Assembly: GCA_945873855.1 (NCBI GenBank)
Contig: CAMCEN010000008.1
Span: 1-64,000 of the forward strand
Direction of reading: 5' to 3'
Length of the DNA stretch: 64,000 nt
Source of the DNA: an uncultured Campylobacter sp.
GTDB lineage: Bacteria; Campylobacterota; Campylobacteria; Campylobacterales; Campylobacteraceae
The notes beneath the pieces were generated by a model. The model had not been told where the DNA came from. It made no database searches and was given only the letters and a program-made list of their open reading frames with translations. Every line of letters starts with the position of its first letter. The stretch's first letter is position 1. The translations under genes were made by a program, and so were the position numbers. Positions 56,265 to 64,000 of this stretch are shown piece after piece.

Positions 56265-57956
56265 ATGAAAAAGTTAAACGGCTCACAAATGATAAGCGAA
56301 GCACTTCACGCTGAGGGCGTAGAGGTAGTATTTGGCTATCCAGGCGGTGCAGCGTTAAATATCTATGATGAAACATATAAGCAAGATTATTTTACTCACA
56401 TTCTAGCTCGCCACGAACAAGGTGCTGTTCACGCAGCTGATGGCTACGCTAGGGCTTCTGGCAAGGTTGGCGTTGCTTTTGTAACCAGCGGTCCAGGCTT
56501 TACAAACGCTGTTACAGCAATAGCTACTGCGTATTGCGATAGCGTGCCTTTGGTGCTAATAAGCGGTCAGGTGGCTTTGCCACTTGTTGGTTCTGATGCT
56601 TTTCAAGAAATAGATGCGGTAGGAATCTCTCGCCCTTGCACTAAGCATAACTTTTTGGTAAAAAGCATAGATGAATTGCCAAAAATCCTAAAACAAGCCT
56701 TTTATATAGCTCGCTCAGGTCGCCCAGGCCCAGTTCATGTAGATATCCCAAAGGACATCACGGCAGCAGTTGGTGAGTTTATATATCCAGAAGATATTTA
56801 TATGCAAACCTATAAGCCAACTCTAAAAGGTCATCCATATCAAATAAAAAAAGCTTGTGAAGCTATAAAAGAGGCAAAAAGACCGATTGCTTACATAGGC
56901 GGTGGAGCTATTAGTTCTGGTGCTAGCGAGCTTGTTAGGGAATTTGTAGAAAAAACCGGCATGCCAGTAGTGCAAACTCTAATGGCACTTGGCGTAGTAG
57001 ATGCTAATGATGAAAGAAACCTTGGAATGGTAGGTATGCACGGCAGCTACGCAGCAAATATGGCTTTAAGCGAGGCTGATTTAATAATCGCACTTGGCGC
57101 AAGATTTGATGATAGAGTTACTGGAAATGTAAAAGAGTTTGCCAAATCAGCAAAGATAATTCATATAGACATAGACCCAGCAAGCATAGATAAAATCATA
57201 CACTCAGACTATCCTATCGTTGGCGATCTAGCTAGCGTGCTAGAACAAGTGCTAGAAAAGCTCTCTTGCGATAAAGAAGCTCTAAAGCCTTGGCTAGAGC
57301 AAATAAAAGTATACAATAACCTTCATCCACTAAGCTACACAGATAGCAAAGATGGAGAGGCTCTAAAGCCTCAGTGGGTAATACAAGAACTTAGCAATAC
57401 TCTACCAAAAGATGCTATAATAGCAACCGATGTTGGTCAGCATCAAATGTGGACAGCGCAGTTTTTTAAGTTTTGCCGTCCTAGAGCCTTGCTTACATCA
57501 GGTGGGCTTGGTACTATGGGCTTTGGCTTGCCAGCTGCTATGGGTGCTGCTTGGGCTGTAGATGATAAAAAAACCCCAGTTGTCGCAATCAGCGGTGATG
57601 GCGGCGTGCTAATGAATATCCAAGAGCTAATGACACTAAGCGAACATGGTAAAAGAGTGATAAATATCGTGCTAAATAATAACTTTTTAGGTATGGTGCG
57701 TCAGTGGCAAAGTCTATTTTATGACAGCAGGCTCTCAAGCGTAGATCTAGCAAAACAACCTGATTTTGTAATGCTAGCAAAAGCTTTTGGGCTAGAAGGA
57801 TATAGCGTGAGCGATAAAGTAGGTTTTAAAAACGCGCTTGAAGCTGCACTAAAAAGCGATAAAAGCTGCGTGATAGAAGTAAAAATCGAGCGTTTTGAAA
57901 ATGTCCTTCCTATGGTAGCACCTGGTGCTGCTATATATAATATGGTTTTGGAGTAG
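56265..57956 (+). CDS. ilvB: Acetolactate synthase large subunit
   Basis: A 563-aa thiamine-diphosphate enzyme, first common step of branched-chain amino-acid synthesis. Catalytic Glu in RHEQGAVHAADGYARA, FAD-domain segment LGARFDDRVTGN, and the ThDP motif ISGDGGVLMN..NNNFLGMVRQW. It is followed three bases later by the regulatory subunit ilvH. Length and domains are normal. Confidence 0.95.
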   Translation: MKKLNGSQMISEALHAEGVEVVFGYPGGAALNIYDETYKQDYFTHILARHEQGAVHAADGYARASGKVGVAFVTSGPGFTNAVTAIATAYCDSVPLVLISGQVALPLVGSDAFQEIDAVGISRPCTKHNFLVKSIDELPKILKQAFYIARSGRPGPVHVDIPKDITAAVGEFIYPEDIYMQTYKPTLKGHPYQIKKACEAIKEAKRPIAYIGGGAISSGASELVREFVEKTGMPVVQTLMALGVVDANDERNLGMVGMHGSYAANMALSEADLIIALGARFDDRVTGNVKEFAKSAKIIHIDIDPASIDKIIHSDYPIVGDLASVLEQVLEKLSCDKEALKPWLEQIKVYNNLHPLSYTDSKDGEALKPQWVIQELSNTLPKDAIIATDVGQHQMWTAQFFKFCRPRALLTSGGLGTMGFGLPAAMGAAWAVDDKKTPVVAISGDGGVLMNIQELMTLSEHGKRVINIVLNNNFLGMVRQWQSLFYDSRLSSVDLAKQPDFVMLAKAFGLEGYSVSDKVGFKNALEAALKSDKSCVIEVKIERFENVLPMVAPGAAIYNMVLE

Positions 57957-57959
57957 GTT

Positions 57960-58421
57960 ATGCGTAGAGTAATTTCAGTAATCGTGCTAAACGAACACGG
58001 CGTGCTTTCACGCATTGTAGGACTTTTTAGTGGTCGTGGATATAATATAGAAAGCCTTACTGTTGCCCCAGTGCCAAATAGCGAGTTTTCACGCATAAAT
58101 ATAGTTACAATCGGTGATGAGCATACAATCGAGCAAATCATCAAGCAGCTTCACAAGCTCATTTCTACTTATAAAGTAATAGATAGTGGAGAGTTTGTAG
58201 AGCGTGAAATGGTGCTATTAAAAATCTCTTTAAATGAGGATTTCTCAGGGCTTGATGCGATACTAAAAAGCGCAAATGGCACAGTAACTAGCTCAAATGA
58301 GGATTATATAATAGTAATGGCATGTGATAAGGCTGATCGCATAGAAAACTTTATAAAGGTAATGAAAAAATACAACCCTTCTCAAATCGTGCGCTCAGGG
58401 TCAGTGATGATGGAGTTGTGA
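57960..58421 (+). CDS. ilvH: Acetolactate synthase regulatory subunit
   Basis: A 153-aa ACT-domain protein giving valine feedback to IlvB. N-terminal ISVIVLNEHGVLSRIVGLFS and RGYNIESLTVAP are characteristic. The TGA stop overlaps the lpxD ATG by one base. Confidence 0.94.
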   Translation: MRRVISVIVLNEHGVLSRIVGLFSGRGYNIESLTVAPVPNSEFSRINIVTIGDEHTIEQIIKQLHKLISTYKVIDSGEFVEREMVLLKISLNEDFSGLDAILKSANGTVTSSNEDYIIVMACDKADRIENFIKVMKKYNPSQIVRSGSVMMEL

Positions 58422-59377
58422 TGCTTTTAAGTAGTATATATAAAATTTTAGGACAAAACCAACCAGCTGGATATGAACTAGACATCTCAGGTCTAAACTC
58501 ACTAAAAAAAGCAGGTGCTCATGAGCTCTCATACTGTGATGGCGAGGCAAATGTTAAGGACTTAGAGGGCTCAAATGCTGGGGCTATTTTGGTGCGCCAA
58601 GAGCATGCTAATTTAGTAAAAAACCACGCTATAATTAGCAAAAATCCGCATTTAGATTTTGCTAATATTTCAGCGTTTTTTGCTAAACCGCTTTTTGAGG
58701 ATAAGCATCCAGCCCAAATAGCTAGTAGCGCAAAGGTTATGGAAAATGTCCACATAGGCTCAGGTGTGATGATAGGTGAAAATGTCATCATCATGCCAGG
58801 CTGCTACATCGGCGATAATGTTTATATCGGCCGTGGCACGCTAATTCATCCAAATGTAGTTATATACAATAATAGCAAAATCGGCGAGAACTGTATCATA
58901 AACGCAAATGCAGTAATCGGCTCAGATGGCTTTGGCTACGCTCACACCCCAGATGGCAAACATGTAAAAATCCACCACAACGGCAATGTAATAATCGGCA
59001 ACCATGTAGAAATCGGAGCTTGTACTACTATTGATCGTGGAGTTTTTGATAGCACCGTTATAGCAGATCATTGTAAAATCGATAATCTAGTCCAAATCGG
59101 TCACAACTGCGAGCTTGGCTTTGGTACGATTTTGGTATCACAAGTAGGGCTTTCTGGCTCGTCAGTTCTAGGGCGAAATGTAGTAATGGGCGGTCAAGCA
59201 GGCACCAAAGGGCACATTCGCATAGGTGATTTTGTCCAGTGTGCTGCTAGAACTGGAGTTAGCAAGGATCTGCCAGATAATAGTGGCGAGTATGCAGGTC
59301 ATCCTATAATGCCGCTAAAAGAGTGGTTTAAGCTCCAAGCCAAGATTATAAGGTTTTTTAAAAAAGAGAGCAAGTAG
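58421..59377 (+). CDS. lpxD: UDP-3-O-acylglucosamine N-acyltransferase
   Basis: A 318-aa lipid A enzyme adding the second acyl chain. It has an N-terminal uridine-binding domain and a left-handed beta helix of hexapeptide repeats (IGENVIIMPGCYIGDNVYIG...), with the catalytic-His region VQIGHNCELG. ATG at 58421 is preferred over GTG 58418 because GATGGAG lies at suitable spacing and the stop/start overlap is typical. Confidence 0.92.
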   Translation: MLLSSIYKILGQNQPAGYELDISGLNSLKKAGAHELSYCDGEANVKDLEGSNAGAILVRQEHANLVKNHAIISKNPHLDFANISAFFAKPLFEDKHPAQIASSAKVMENVHIGSGVMIGENVIIMPGCYIGDNVYIGRGTLIHPNVVIYNNSKIGENCIINANAVIGSDGFGYAHTPDGKHVKIHHNGNVIIGNHVEIGACTTIDRGVFDSTVIADHCKIDNLVQIGHNCELGFGTILVSQVGLSGSSVLGRNVVMGGQAGTKGHIRIGDFVQCAARTGVSKDLPDNSGEYAGHPIMPLKEWFKLQAKIIRFFKKESK

Positions 59378-59514
59378 GCTTTATGGAATTCTAGATATTT
59401 TATTCTAGAATTCCCTAGAAAAATGAGTTTAAATCTAGAATTCCCTATCTAGAATTCCCTGTAATTTCTAGGAATTCTAGATTTGAACTTAAACTTAAAT
59501 TTAAAGGAGAAAAT

Positions 59515-62067
59515 ATGAGTTTTTTTGACTCTTACAATGCACATGTTGCCGAGCGCGCTACCTTGGGTATCCCACCACTAGCTTTAAATAAAGAGCAAGT
59601 TAGAGAAGTTTGCGAGCTTCTTAAAAAAAGCCCAAGCAAAGAACTAGTTGATTTACTAGCAAACCGTGTAAATCCAGGCGTAGATGAGGGCGCAAAGGTT
59701 AAGGCTGAGTTTTTAAATGAAATCATCAACCACGACCTAAAATGCGAGCTAATCAGCAAAACTGACGCTATAAAAATGCTAGAGCCTATGCTAGGCGGAT
59801 ATAGCGTGATCGTGCTAGTTGCTAGTCTAAAAAGCAGCGATGAGAGCGTAGCAAAAGCAGCTGCTGATGTGCTAAAAAATACTATTTTTGTTCATGATTA
59901 TTTTAACGATGTAGCTCGCCTTGCAAAAGAGGGCAACGCAAACGCTAAAAGCGTGATCGAGAGCTGGGCAAATGCTGAGTGGTTTAAAGCAAGAGCTGAT
60001 ATACCTGAAAAAATCGAAGGCATAGTTTTCAAAGTGCCAGGCGAGACAAACACAGATGATCTAAGCCCAGCAGGCGATGCTTTTACTCGCTCAGATATCC
60101 CACTACACGCAAACGCAATGCTTGGCAAACGCCAACCAGGTAGCCTAGAGAAAATCGCTGAGCTTAAAAAAAGCGGCCGTGAAGTAATCTATGTAGGCGA
60201 TGTGGTAGGAACTGGTTCTAGCCGTAAATCAGCTACAAACTCTATTCAATGGCATATCGGCCGTGAAATTCCAGGAATTCCAAACAAAAAAACAGGTGGT
60301 GTGATCCTTGGTAGCATCATCGCTCCAATTTTCTTTAACACAAATGAAGATAGTGGTGCGCTGCCTATTATCGTTGATGTTGATGGACTTGAGATGGGTG
60401 ATGAGATCACTATTTATCCACTAAAAGGCGAGATTCACAAAAACGGAAGTTGTGTAAAAACATTTAAATTAGAGCCAAATACTCTAAAAGATGAAGTAAA
60501 AGCAGGTGGTAGAATTCCTCTAATCATCGCTAGAAGCCTATGTAATAAAGCAAGAGCTGAGCTTGGGCTAGGTGCTGAGGATATCTTTATCAAACCAGAA
60601 GAGCCAAAAAACATTGATAATAGCGCAGGCTACACACTAGCGCAAAAAATGGTAGGCCGCGCATGTGGGCTTGATGGTGTTCGCCCTGGTATGTATGTAG
60701 AGCCAATTACTTCAACCGTGGGCTCACAAGATACTACTGGACCTATGACAAGAGATGAGATTAAAGAGCTTGCTAGCCTTGGCTTTAGCGCAGATTTCGT
60801 GCTACAAAGCTTCTGTCACACAGCAGCATATCCAAAACCAAGCGACGCACTAACTCACAAAACCTTGCCTGATTTCATGACAAGCCGTGGTGGCGTGGCA
60901 CTTCGCCCAGGCGATGGTGTTATCCACAGCTGGCTAAACCGTATGGTGCTACCTGATACAGTAGGAACTGGCGGTGACTCACATACACGCTTCCCGATAG
61001 GCATTAGCTTCCCAGCTGGTTCTGGTCTAGTAGCCTTTGCTGCAGTTCTAGGCTCTATGCCACTAAATATGCCTGAGAGCGTGCTAGTTAGATTTAGTGG
61101 AAAAATGCAACCAGGTATCACTCTAAGAGACCTTGTAAATGCTATCCCATACTACGCTATCAAAAAAGGCCTACTAACAGTAGAGAAAAAAGGTAAAATC
61201 AATGTATTTGCTGGCAAAGTACTTGAAATCGAGGGCTTGCCTGATCTAAAAGTAGAACAAGCATTTGAGCTAAGCGATGCCTCAGCTGAGCGTTCAGCAG
61301 CGGCTTGCGCTATTGCGCTAAATAAAGAGCCAGTAATCGAGTATCTAAAAAGCAATATCGCACTAATCGATGCTATGGTAGCTGATGGATATGAGGATAA
61401 AGAGACTTTACTTCGCCGTAAAGGCAAAATGGAGGAGTGGCTAGCAAAACCAGAGCTTATGAAAGCTGATAGCAATGCTAAATACCACACTGTAATTGAA
61501 ATCAATATGGATGAGATCACTGAGCCAATTTTAGCTTGTCCAAACGACCCAGATGATGTGGCAACTCTAAGTGAAATTCTAAATGATCCAAAACGCCCTA
61601 AAAATATAGATGAAGTTTTTGTAGGTAGCTGTATGACAAATATCGGCCACTACCGCGCTCTTGGTGCTGTGCTAAATGGAGAAGGGCAAGTGCCTGCTCG
61701 CCTTTGGGTAGCACCTCCAACTCGCATGGACGAGGCTCAACTAAAAGCTGAAGGCGTGTATTCGCAATTTGGCGCAGCAGGCGCTAGAATGGAGCTTCCA
61801 GGCTGCTCACTATGTATGGGTAACCAAGCAAGGGTGCGTGATAATGCTGTTGTGTTCTCAACTTCAACTCGCAACTTTGATAATCGCATGGGTATGGGAG
61901 CAAAAGTTTACCTCGGCTCAGCTGAGCTAGCAGCAGTTTGTGCTATGCTAGGACGCTTGCCAAGTAAAGAAGAGTATCTAAAAATCGTGCCAGAAAAACT
62001 AGCTGGTAAAGAAAGCGATATTTACAAATACCTAAATTTCAATTTGATCGATAACTTCAAATTGTAA
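59515..62067 (+). CDS. acnB: Aconitate hydratase B
   Basis: An 850-aa bifunctional TCA enzyme with the AcnB order: HEAT-like N-terminal domain (1-160), swivel domain ([17 protein letters not shown]), then the three aconitase domains. Iron-sulfur ligands are in [11 protein letters not shown] and [20 protein letters not shown] precedes the ATG. It is isolated between two repeat clusters (59378-59500 and 62082-62127). Confidence 0.95.
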   Translation: MSFFDSYNAHVAERATLGIPPLALNKEQVREVCELLKKSPSKELVDLLANRVNPGVDEGAKVKAEFLNEIINHDLKCELISKTDAIKMLEPMLGGYSVIVLVASLKSSDESVAKAAADVLKNTIFVHDYFNDVARLAKEGNANAKSVIESWANAEWFKARADIPEKIEGIVFKVPGETNTDDLSPAGDAFTRSDIPLHANAMLGKRQPGSLEKIAELKKSGREVIYVGDVVGTGSSRKSATNSIQWHIGREIPGIPNKKTGGVILGSIIAPIFFNTNEDSGALPIIVDVDGLEMGDEITIYPLKGEIHKNGSCVKTFKLEPNTLKDEVKAGGRIPLIIARSLCNKARAELGLGAEDIFIKPEEPKNIDNSAGYTLAQKMVGRACGLDGVRPGMYVEPITSTVGSQDTTGPMTRDEIKELASLGFSADFVLQSFCHTAAYPKPSDALTHKTLPDFMTSRGGVALRPGDGVIHSWLNRMVLPDTVGTGGDSHTRFPIGISFPAGSGLVAFAAVLGSMPLNMPESVLVRFSGKMQPGITLRDLVNAIPYYAIKKGLLTVEKKGKINVFAGKVLEIEGLPDLKVEQAFELSDASAERSAAACAIALNKEPVIEYLKSNIALIDAMVADGYEDKETLLRRKGKMEEWLAKPELMKADSNAKYHTVIEINMDEITEPILACPNDPDDVATLSEILNDPKRPKNIDEVFVGSCMTNIGHYRALGAVLNGEGQVPARLWVAPPTRMDEAQLKAEGVYSQFGAAGARMELPGCSLCMGNQARVRDNAVVFSTSTRNFDNRMGMGAKVYLGSAELAAVCAMLGRLPSKEEYLKIVPEKLAGKESDIYKYLNFNLIDNFKL

Positions 62068-62103
62068 TTATTACTTTTTTATAAAGGAATTCTAGAATTC
62101 TTA

Positions 62104-62127
62104 CTTAGGAATTCTAGAATTCCTAAG
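62104..62127. repeat. 24-bp perfect palindrome after acnB
   Basis: Arms CTTAGGAATTCT and AGAATTCCTAAG are exact reverse complements. A shorter GGAATTCTAGAATTC palindrome lies just before it. Confidence 0.88.
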
Positions 62128-62169
62128 CACTCTCAAAGCATTTTACAGCAAACTTTAAAAAAATTTCGG

Positions 62170-62175
62170 TATAAT
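62170..62175 (+). promoter_or_regulatory. -10 box (TATAAT) for rpoD
   Basis: CGGTATAATACGCTC about 31 bases before the rpoD ATG, with AAAGGAG at 62194-62200. Confidence 0.65.
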
Positions 62176-62205
62176 ACGCTCTTTTTTATTCGCAAAGGAG
62201 CAAAA

Positions 62206-64000
62206 ATGGGCGTAAAAGAACTCACAAATGCCATAGAAGAGCTGTTTGCTGAAAACTCAAAAGCTTATATAACTTTTGAAAAGCTAATCCGTCTTTTTGA
62301 CAAAACCCCAAGTGCTGCACAAATCACCAAAATAATGGGCTTTATGGAAAAATACAAAGTCAAGCTAATTAGTGCCGCAGAAGCTACAAAGCTAAAAGAC
62401 GCAATGGCACTAAAAAAATCTAGCACCAAGAAAAAAAGCCAAGAAGAAGAAACTGAATTTGACCTAAACACAGAAAGCGACCTGCTTGAGTGGTCTCGTT
62501 CTGATTCGCCTGTGCGAATTTACCTTCGTGAAATGGGTGCTATTGCCTTGCTTAGCAAAGAAGAAGAAATAGAAATCAGCAAAAAAATAGAATTAGGTGA
62601 AGATACCATAATAGACGCATTTTGCTCAGTGCCGTATCTAATAGAGTTTATTCTAAGCTACAAAGAAGCTCTAATAAATCGTGAAAGGCGCGTAAAAGAG
62701 CTATTTAAAAGCTTTGATGAGGATGAAGAAGGCGAAGATAATGACGAGGATGAAGAGTCTAATGACGACTACGAGAGCGGCGATGAAGCCCAAAAAGCAA
62801 AGGCTAATAAGCTAAAAAAACAAGACAAAAGAGCTGAGAAGGTAGAAATCAGCTTTAAAGCCTTAGAAAAAGCAAAAAAAGAGTGGATAAAAACCATGCC
62901 TACTACCAAGTTAAGCGAAAAAGACGATAGTGATATCGCTGCTAAGCTAGCCCTTGCTTTTAAGAAAAAAGTGCTAAAAGAAAAGCTAGTTGACCTAGGG
63001 CCCACAAGCAAACTAATAAATGAAATCGTCCGCTCTATAGAAACTGCGCTAAAAAGCGATGTGGACTTTAAAAAAGACCTTCAAAGTCTAGAATACCGCT
63101 TAAATCTATGCAATGACAAACTGCGCGCAAACCACGTAGCTTTGCTAAAAGATATCACAAAGCTAAGCAAAGAAGAGATTTTAGCGCGTGTGCCTGAGGC
63201 TACGATGGTAAGCACTTATATGGATATCCAAAAATTATTTCGCACAAAAGAGGCTAGCCAAACTGGCTTTGATCTAGACCAAGAAGAGCTAAAAATAGTC
63301 CTTGATCAAATCAAGCGTGGCAAAAACATAAGCGATAGTGCCAAGGGTAAAATGGCTCGTGCTAACTTGCGCCTAGTAGTTAGCATCGCTAAACGCTTCA
63401 CAAATCGTGGTTTGCCGTTTTTGGATCTAATCCAAGAAGGAAATATCGGCCTTATGAAGGCTATTGATAAGTTTGAGTATAGAAAGGGCTATAAGTTCTC
63501 AACCTACGCTACATGGTGGATACGCCAAGCTATCAGTCGCGCAATCGCTGATCAAGCACGCACTATTCGCATCCCTATCCACATGATAGAGACGATAAAT
63601 AAAATCAACAAAATCACTCGCTCATATATCCAAGAGCACGGCAAAGAGCCAAGCATAGAAGAAATCGCCGCTGAAATCAATCTAAGCGTGGACAAAGTCA
63701 AGCAAGTAATCAAAATCACAAAAGAGCCAATCAGCCTAGAAGCCCCTATTGGCAATGAAGATGATGGCAAATATGGAGATTTTGTAGAGGATAAAACCTC
63801 AGTTAGCCCTCTAGAGCAGATCCTAAAAGATGATCTAAGAGAGCAAATCGATAAAGTCCTAGCCCAGCTAAATCCTAGAGAGCGTGAGGTTATAAAAATG
63901 CGCTTTGGCTTGCTTGAGGATCAAAGCGACCTAACACTTGAAGAAATCGGCAAGGCTGAAAATATAACCAGAGAGCGTGTGCGCCAGATTGAGAGCTCGG
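62206..64000 (+). CDS. rpoD: Primary sigma factor RpoD (3' end cut by window)
   Basis: 598 codons are visible and the frame is still open at the edge, so roughly the last 20 residues are missing. Region 1.1-like N-terminus, region 1.2 ([21 protein letters not shown]), an acidic insertion ([19 protein letters not shown]), region 2 ([37 protein letters not shown]), region 3 and region 4 ([26 protein letters not shown]). Start decided by AAAGGAG six bases upstream. It directs housekeeping transcription. Confidence 0.95.
   Translation, partial: MGVKELTNAIEELFAENSKAYITFEKLIRLFDKTPSAAQITKIMGFMEKYKVKLISAAEATKLKDAMALKKSSTKKKSQEEETEFDLNTESDLLEWSRSDSPVRIYLREMGAIALLSKEEEIEISKKIELGEDTIIDAFCSVPYLIEFILSYKEALINRERRVKELFKSFDEDEEGEDNDEDEESNDDYESGDEAQKAKANKLKKQDKRAEKVEISFKALEKAKKEWIKTMPTTKLSEKDDSDIAAKLALAFKKKVLKEKLVDLGPTSKLINEIVRSIETALKSDVDFKKDLQSLEYRLNLCNDKLRANHVALLKDITKLSKEEILARVPEATMVSTYMDIQKLFRTKEASQTGFDLDQEELKIVLDQIKRGKNISDSAKGKMARANLRLVVSIAKRFTNRGLPFLDLIQEGNIGLMKAIDKFEYRKGYKFSTYATWWIRQAISRAIADQARTIRIPIHMIETINKINKITRSYIQEHGKEPSIEEIAAEINLSVDKVKQVIKITKEPISLEAPIGNEDDGKYGDFVEDKTSVSPLEQILKDDLREQIDKVLAQLNPREREVIKMRFGLLEDQSDLTLEEIGKAENITRERVRQIESS

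Overview
The window is from a Campylobacter-like epsilonproteobacterium (Campylobacterota). The evidence is AT-rich DNA, short intergenic gaps and overlapping operons. Several gene blocks match C. jejuni order as I remember it: rluD-flpA-trmB-ftsE-ftsX-envC; SDR-dapA-M16 peptidase-pyrD-msbA; tsaE-lptB-rpoN; aroB-mscS-mtaB-FtsH-like. A fibronectin-binding FlpA homologue and a DUF115 motility accessory factor also fit. I could not fix the species. No rRNA, tRNA, IS transposase, prophage or CRISPR array was recognised.

Layout. 1-460: repeat array. 461-6667 (minus): division and envelope operon (rluD, flpA, trmB, ftsE, ftsX, degenerate envC), divergent from rodA (6737-7846). 8417-11039 (minus): kdsA and two tandem DMT transporters. 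11182-16036 (plus): cytochrome c, pdxA, phosphate transporter, ftsI. 16369-17780 (minus): rarD-like, pgsA. 18273-20222 (minus): DUF115 flagellin-glycosylation-type protein between two copies of a structured repeat. 20844-26730 (minus): FabL-like reductase, dapA, M16 peptidase, pyrD, msbA-like exporter. 27056-35267 (minus): a strikingly AT-rich, defence-like island with an SF1 helicase carrying a possible N-terminal nuclease, a small partner protein, a type III-like Mod/Res pair, and a YkgJ-family gene coupled to res. 35356-39819 (minus): fumC, dcuA, aspA for fumarate/aspartate metabolism. 40083-49515 and on to 51665 (plus): ftsW, murG, hup, S4 protein, tsaE, lptB, rpoN, aroB, mscS, mtaB, a protease-dead FtsH relative, mogA. 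52201-56096 (plus): an EfeOBU iron-uptake locus in which efeB and efeU are each frameshifted at a homopolymer. 56265-64000 (plus): ilvB-ilvH-lpxD, acnB and a partial rpoD.

The most unusual property is the intergenic DNA. Nearly every gap is built from the 16-bp perfect palindrome GGAATTCTAGAATTCC, its half sites (AGAATTCC/GGAATTCT) and a few larger hairpin or MITE-like repeats. I count about 21 GAATTC sites in the first 460 bases and about 22 in 8110-8415. The repeat also enters genes: a triplicated RIPSENS peptide in RluD and an ENSRI peptide beside the methyltransferase SAM motif. It forms or abuts the stop codon of several genes and builds long perfect palindromes, one followed by a T-tract like a terminator. 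Campylobacter transformation is known to depend on methylated RAATTY sites, which include GAATTC, so one hypothesis is that this is an expanded DNA-uptake or self-recognition sequence.

All functional calls are from reading the sequence and family knowledge; no database search was run.
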